A stretch of 7,578 nucleotides of DNA from a bacterium (lineage in GTDB: Bacteria > Verrucomicrobiota > Verrucomicrobiae > JAJYAR01): NCBI GenBank assembly GCA_021779435.1, contig JAJYAR010000116.1, positions 1 to 7,578 on the forward strand. The letters run 5' to 3'. Below are positions 6,155 to 7,578 of this stretch, in pieces. How positions within the stretch are numbered: position 1 is the stretch's first letter; each line of letters starts with the position of its first letter. The notes under the pieces were generated by a model, which was not told where the DNA came from, did no database searches, and saw nothing but the letters and a program-made list of their open reading frames with translations. Both the position numbers and the translations under genes were made by a program.

Positions 6155-6832
6155 ATGAAGAACTTCCTGATGGTATCGCTCGTAGCGCTGTTCGCAGCCG
6201 CCTCGGTCCACGCCGGCATTCCGCGCCAGACCGCGGTGGAGCGGGTCGAATCCTGCGAGGCTGTCTGGCAGGAGTTCCAGCGGCGTCCTGAGACAGCCGT
6301 TCCACCTGCCGTCCTCCAACGCGCCAAGGCGCTGATCATCCTGAATCAGTTCAAGGCGGGCGCGGTGCTCGGCGTGAAGGACGGCTACGGCGTGATCATG
6401 GTGAAGAAGGCCGACGGCCGCTGGAGCCTTCCCGTTCTGATCAACGCCGGCGAAACCAGCCTCGGGCTGCAGCTCGGTGCGAACGCCATGACCTCGATCC
6501 TGGTGATCACCGACGAGAAACTTCCGCGCGTGCTGTTCAACCAGCGGTTCAACCTTGGCGTGGACGCGAAGGCCGTGGCCGGTCCGAACGCCGCCGAGAA
6601 GGAAAATTTCAACGAGGCAATCCTGACGACCCCGATCCTCGCGTACACCAAGTCCGTCGGACTTTTCGTGGGCGCCACGATCAAGGCGGGGCACATCTCC
6701 CGTGACGACGAGGCCAACTACGTCCTGTACGGCACGAAGTACACGATGCCGGAGCTCCTCTACGGTGACTTCGTGCAGCCGGTGAAGGAAGTGGAGCCCC
6801 TCATGCGGCAGGTTCAGGCGGCCGCTCCGTAA
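6155..6832 (+). CDS. Secreted SYLF (Ysc84-type) lipid-binding domain protein
   Basis: This is a 225-residue exported protein with a SYLF (DUF500/Ysc84) domain. A Sec signal peptide is clear: Lys2, a hydrophobic stretch at residues 4-16, and a cleavage site after 'SVHA' (residue 20). There is no lipobox cysteine, so the mature protein is likely periplasmic. The domain starts with a helix, 'TAVERVESCEAVWQEFQ', followed by 'VLQRAKALIILNQFKAGAVLG', 'GYGVIMVKKADGRWSLPVLI' and 'GETSLGLQLGANAMTSILVI', the usual order of a SYLF fold. Eukaryotic members bind phosphoinositides or actin; the role of bacterial periplasmic ones is unknown. The frame is open well upstream of 6155 and through the metallopeptidase gene, but only this ATG gives a signal peptide. 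A promoter candidate and a terminator flank it, so it is probably transcribed alone. Confidence 0.92.
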   Translation: MKNFLMVSLVALFAAASVHAGIPRQTAVERVESCEAVWQEFQRRPETAVPPAVLQRAKALIILNQFKAGAVLGVKDGYGVIMVKKADGRWSLPVLINAGETSLGLQLGANAMTSILVITDEKLPRVLFNQRFNLGVDAKAVAGPNAAEKENFNEAILTTPILAYTKSVGLFVGATIKAGHISRDDEANYVLYGTKYTMPELLYGDFVQPVKEVEPLMRQVQAAAP

Positions 6833-6859
6833 CCCGGAAGCGCACCCGACTCTTTTCGA

Positions 6860-6886
6860 AGCCCGGCTACTCGGCCGGGCTTTTTT
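6860..6886 (+). terminator. Intrinsic terminator after the SYLF gene
   Basis: The arms AGCCCGGC (6860-6867) and GCCGGGCT (6874-6881) form a perfect stem with a 6-base loop, followed by a run of six T residues (6881-6886). It begins 27 bp after the SYLF stop codon. Read on the other strand, the stem is followed by only TTCG, so it should work poorly for the convergent CinA-like gene, which ends at 6890. Confidence 0.92.
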
Positions 6887-6889
6887 GTG

Positions 6890-7387
6890 CTAGGTTTTTG
6901 CGCCGCCAAGGATTGAGAGATACGCCGCGAGTTCGGCGAGGACGGCTTCGGCGACGAACTGCTGGGCATCGGTGCGGGAGGCGCCGGGACATTCGATGCG
7001 ACCACTCCTCACGGCGACGAAGTGCCGTGCGCCCTCCCGGTGTGCGAGCGCCCAGCAGGCGAACGGGTCGGTGACGCCGTCGGACTTTGAAGGCTCCGCG
7101 TAGCCGGTCGTCGCGACAGCGAGCCGGCTGCCGAAGAGCAGACAGGCTCCGCGTGCCATCTGCTCGGCGACCTCCGTGGAGACGGAGTTGACTCTTGATG
7201 CGGCGGCGCGGTCGACGCCGAGGTGCCGGACCTTTTCGTCCAGCGTGTAGGCGGTGATGCCGCCGAGGAAGTATTCGGACGCGCCCGACTCGGAGCCGAT
7301 GACGGCCTGCACGCGACCGCATGTCATGCTTTCGGCGACAGCCAGCGTCAGGCCGCGACTCGTGAACAGCGATTTGAGCTTGGGCAT
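6890..7387 (-). CDS. CinA C-terminal domain (PncC-like) protein
   Basis: This 165-residue stand-alone CinA-C domain belongs to the family of PncC, the nicotinamide mononucleotide deamidase of pyridine nucleotide salvage. The segment AESMTCG (18-24) corresponds to the canonical AESCTGG, with Ser20 as the likely nucleophile. Tyr47 and Lys52 in 'AYTLDEK' lie at the canonical distances (+27 and +32 from the serine). 'NSVSTEVAEQMARGA' (67-81) and 'TTGYAEP' (93-99) match later motifs; the usual TGIAGP is changed to TGYAEP. The catalytic residues are kept but nearby positions are altered, so activity is likely but not assured. The frame extends to an ATG at 7477, but the added 30 residues are Arg/Pro/Ala-rich and absent from the family; the ATG at 7387 gives the normal N-terminus. 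No Shine-Dalgarno sequence is visible. It converges on the SYLF gene. Confidence 0.88.
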   Translation of the reverse strand: MPKLKSLFTSRGLTLAVAESMTCGRVQAVIGSESGASEYFLGGITAYTLDEKVRHLGVDRAAASRVNSVSTEVAEQMARGACLLFGSRLAVATTGYAEPSKSDGVTDPFACWALAHREGARHFVAVRSGRIECPGASRTDAQQFVAEAVLAELAAYLSILGGAKT

Positions 7388-7473
7388 GCGGGCAGGATGG
7401 CGGGGAGGCGCGGCAAGGGAAGCGTTGTCACCGCGACTGGCCTCCGCCGTGGGTGGACGGAACGTGCCGGGTC

Positions 7474-7493
7474 GCAAATGAATTTGCTCCTAC
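7474..7493. repeat. Small hairpin repeat ending in CTCCTAC
   Basis: GCAAAT (7474-7479) and ATTTGC (7482-7487) form a perfect inverted repeat around GA, followed by TCCTAC. Its AT-rich stem stands out in the GC-rich surroundings. On the - strand it reads GTAGGAGCAAAT and onward, a pattern like the REP-type elements I recall from other Gram-negative bacteria. Confidence 0.55.
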
Positions 7494-7518
7494 CGGGAGC
7501 GGCGGGTTGCCCGTCGCG

Positions 7519-7533
7519 CAGGCGTTTCGCCTG
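7519..7533. repeat. Small hairpin, CAGGCG-TTT-CGCCTG
   Basis: A perfect 6-bp stem with a TTT loop, followed by TATCC and a perfect 10-bp palindrome ATCCATGGAT (7535-7544). It lies 31 bp beyond the previous hairpin. Together they make the right edge a small cluster of inverted repeats between genes. Confidence 0.5.
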
Positions 7534-7542
7534 TATCCATGG

Positions 7543-7578
7543 ATGTCAGCTCACACCCCCACGCCGTCTACCGCCGGA
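7543..7578 (+). CDS. Possible start of a gene cut by the right edge
   Basis: An ATG at 7543 opens a 12-residue frame (MSAHTPTPSTAG) that runs to the window end. A second ATG at 7539, in another frame, is also open to the end. The first looks more like a bacterial N-terminus, but 12 residues are too few to judge, and both ATGs fall inside or beside a palindrome. No Shine-Dalgarno sequence is visible, which carries no weight here because the other genes lack one too. Confidence 0.2.
   Translation, partial: MSAHTPTPSTAG

Noticed and set aside
7388..7477. N-terminal extension of the CinA-C protein to the ATG at 7477
   Set aside because: The extra 30 residues are Arg/Pro/Ala-rich, unlike the family, and overlap the repeat cluster.

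Overview
The window is high-GC DNA with seven well-supported protein genes, one cut off at the left edge, plus a doubtful mini-gene and a doubtful gene start at the right edge. None of the seven has a recognisable Shine-Dalgarno sequence before its start codon. The two larger gene-free stretches carry short hairpin-type repeats. Together with the gene families present, this suggests a Gram-negative bacterium of the Verrucomicrobiota, perhaps Opitutaceae. That placement is an impression from style and content; there is no marker gene here to prove it.

Layout from left to right. The 3' part of a TlpA/ResA-like thioredoxin-fold protein (+) meets an AEC-family transporter (-) tail to tail. Next comes about 500 bp without a gene (1358-1855), holding an inverted repeat built from TTTCGTG units and two copies of a small hairpin repeat. 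Then follow two closely spaced + genes, 15 bp apart: a divergent PlsY-type glycerol-3-phosphate acyltransferase and a 562-residue fusion of an N-acyl-transferase (GNAT/FeeM-like) domain with a class V PLP aminotransferase. The end of the fusion gene overlaps, antisense, the end of a BaiN/HI0933-type flavoprotein gene (-). Beyond it lie a strong intrinsic terminator that reads on the - strand and a possible 30-codon gene that would use it. The + strand continues with a small zincin-like metallopeptidase and a secreted SYLF (Ysc84-type) lipid-binding protein with its own terminator. A CinA-C (PncC-like) protein (-) converges on that terminator. The right edge holds more small hairpin repeats.

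Most genes look like unlinked housekeeping or accessory functions placed as convergent neighbours. The exception is the PlsY-like/fusion pair. It looks like an operon and combines a membrane acyl-phosphate acyltransferase, a soluble N-acyltransferase domain and an aminotransferase. A pathway that makes an amine by transamination, N-acylates it and perhaps O-acylates a product at the membrane would fit, that is, an unusual aminolipid or N-acyl amino acid. This is inference from domain content. It is the best candidate here for an undescribed system.
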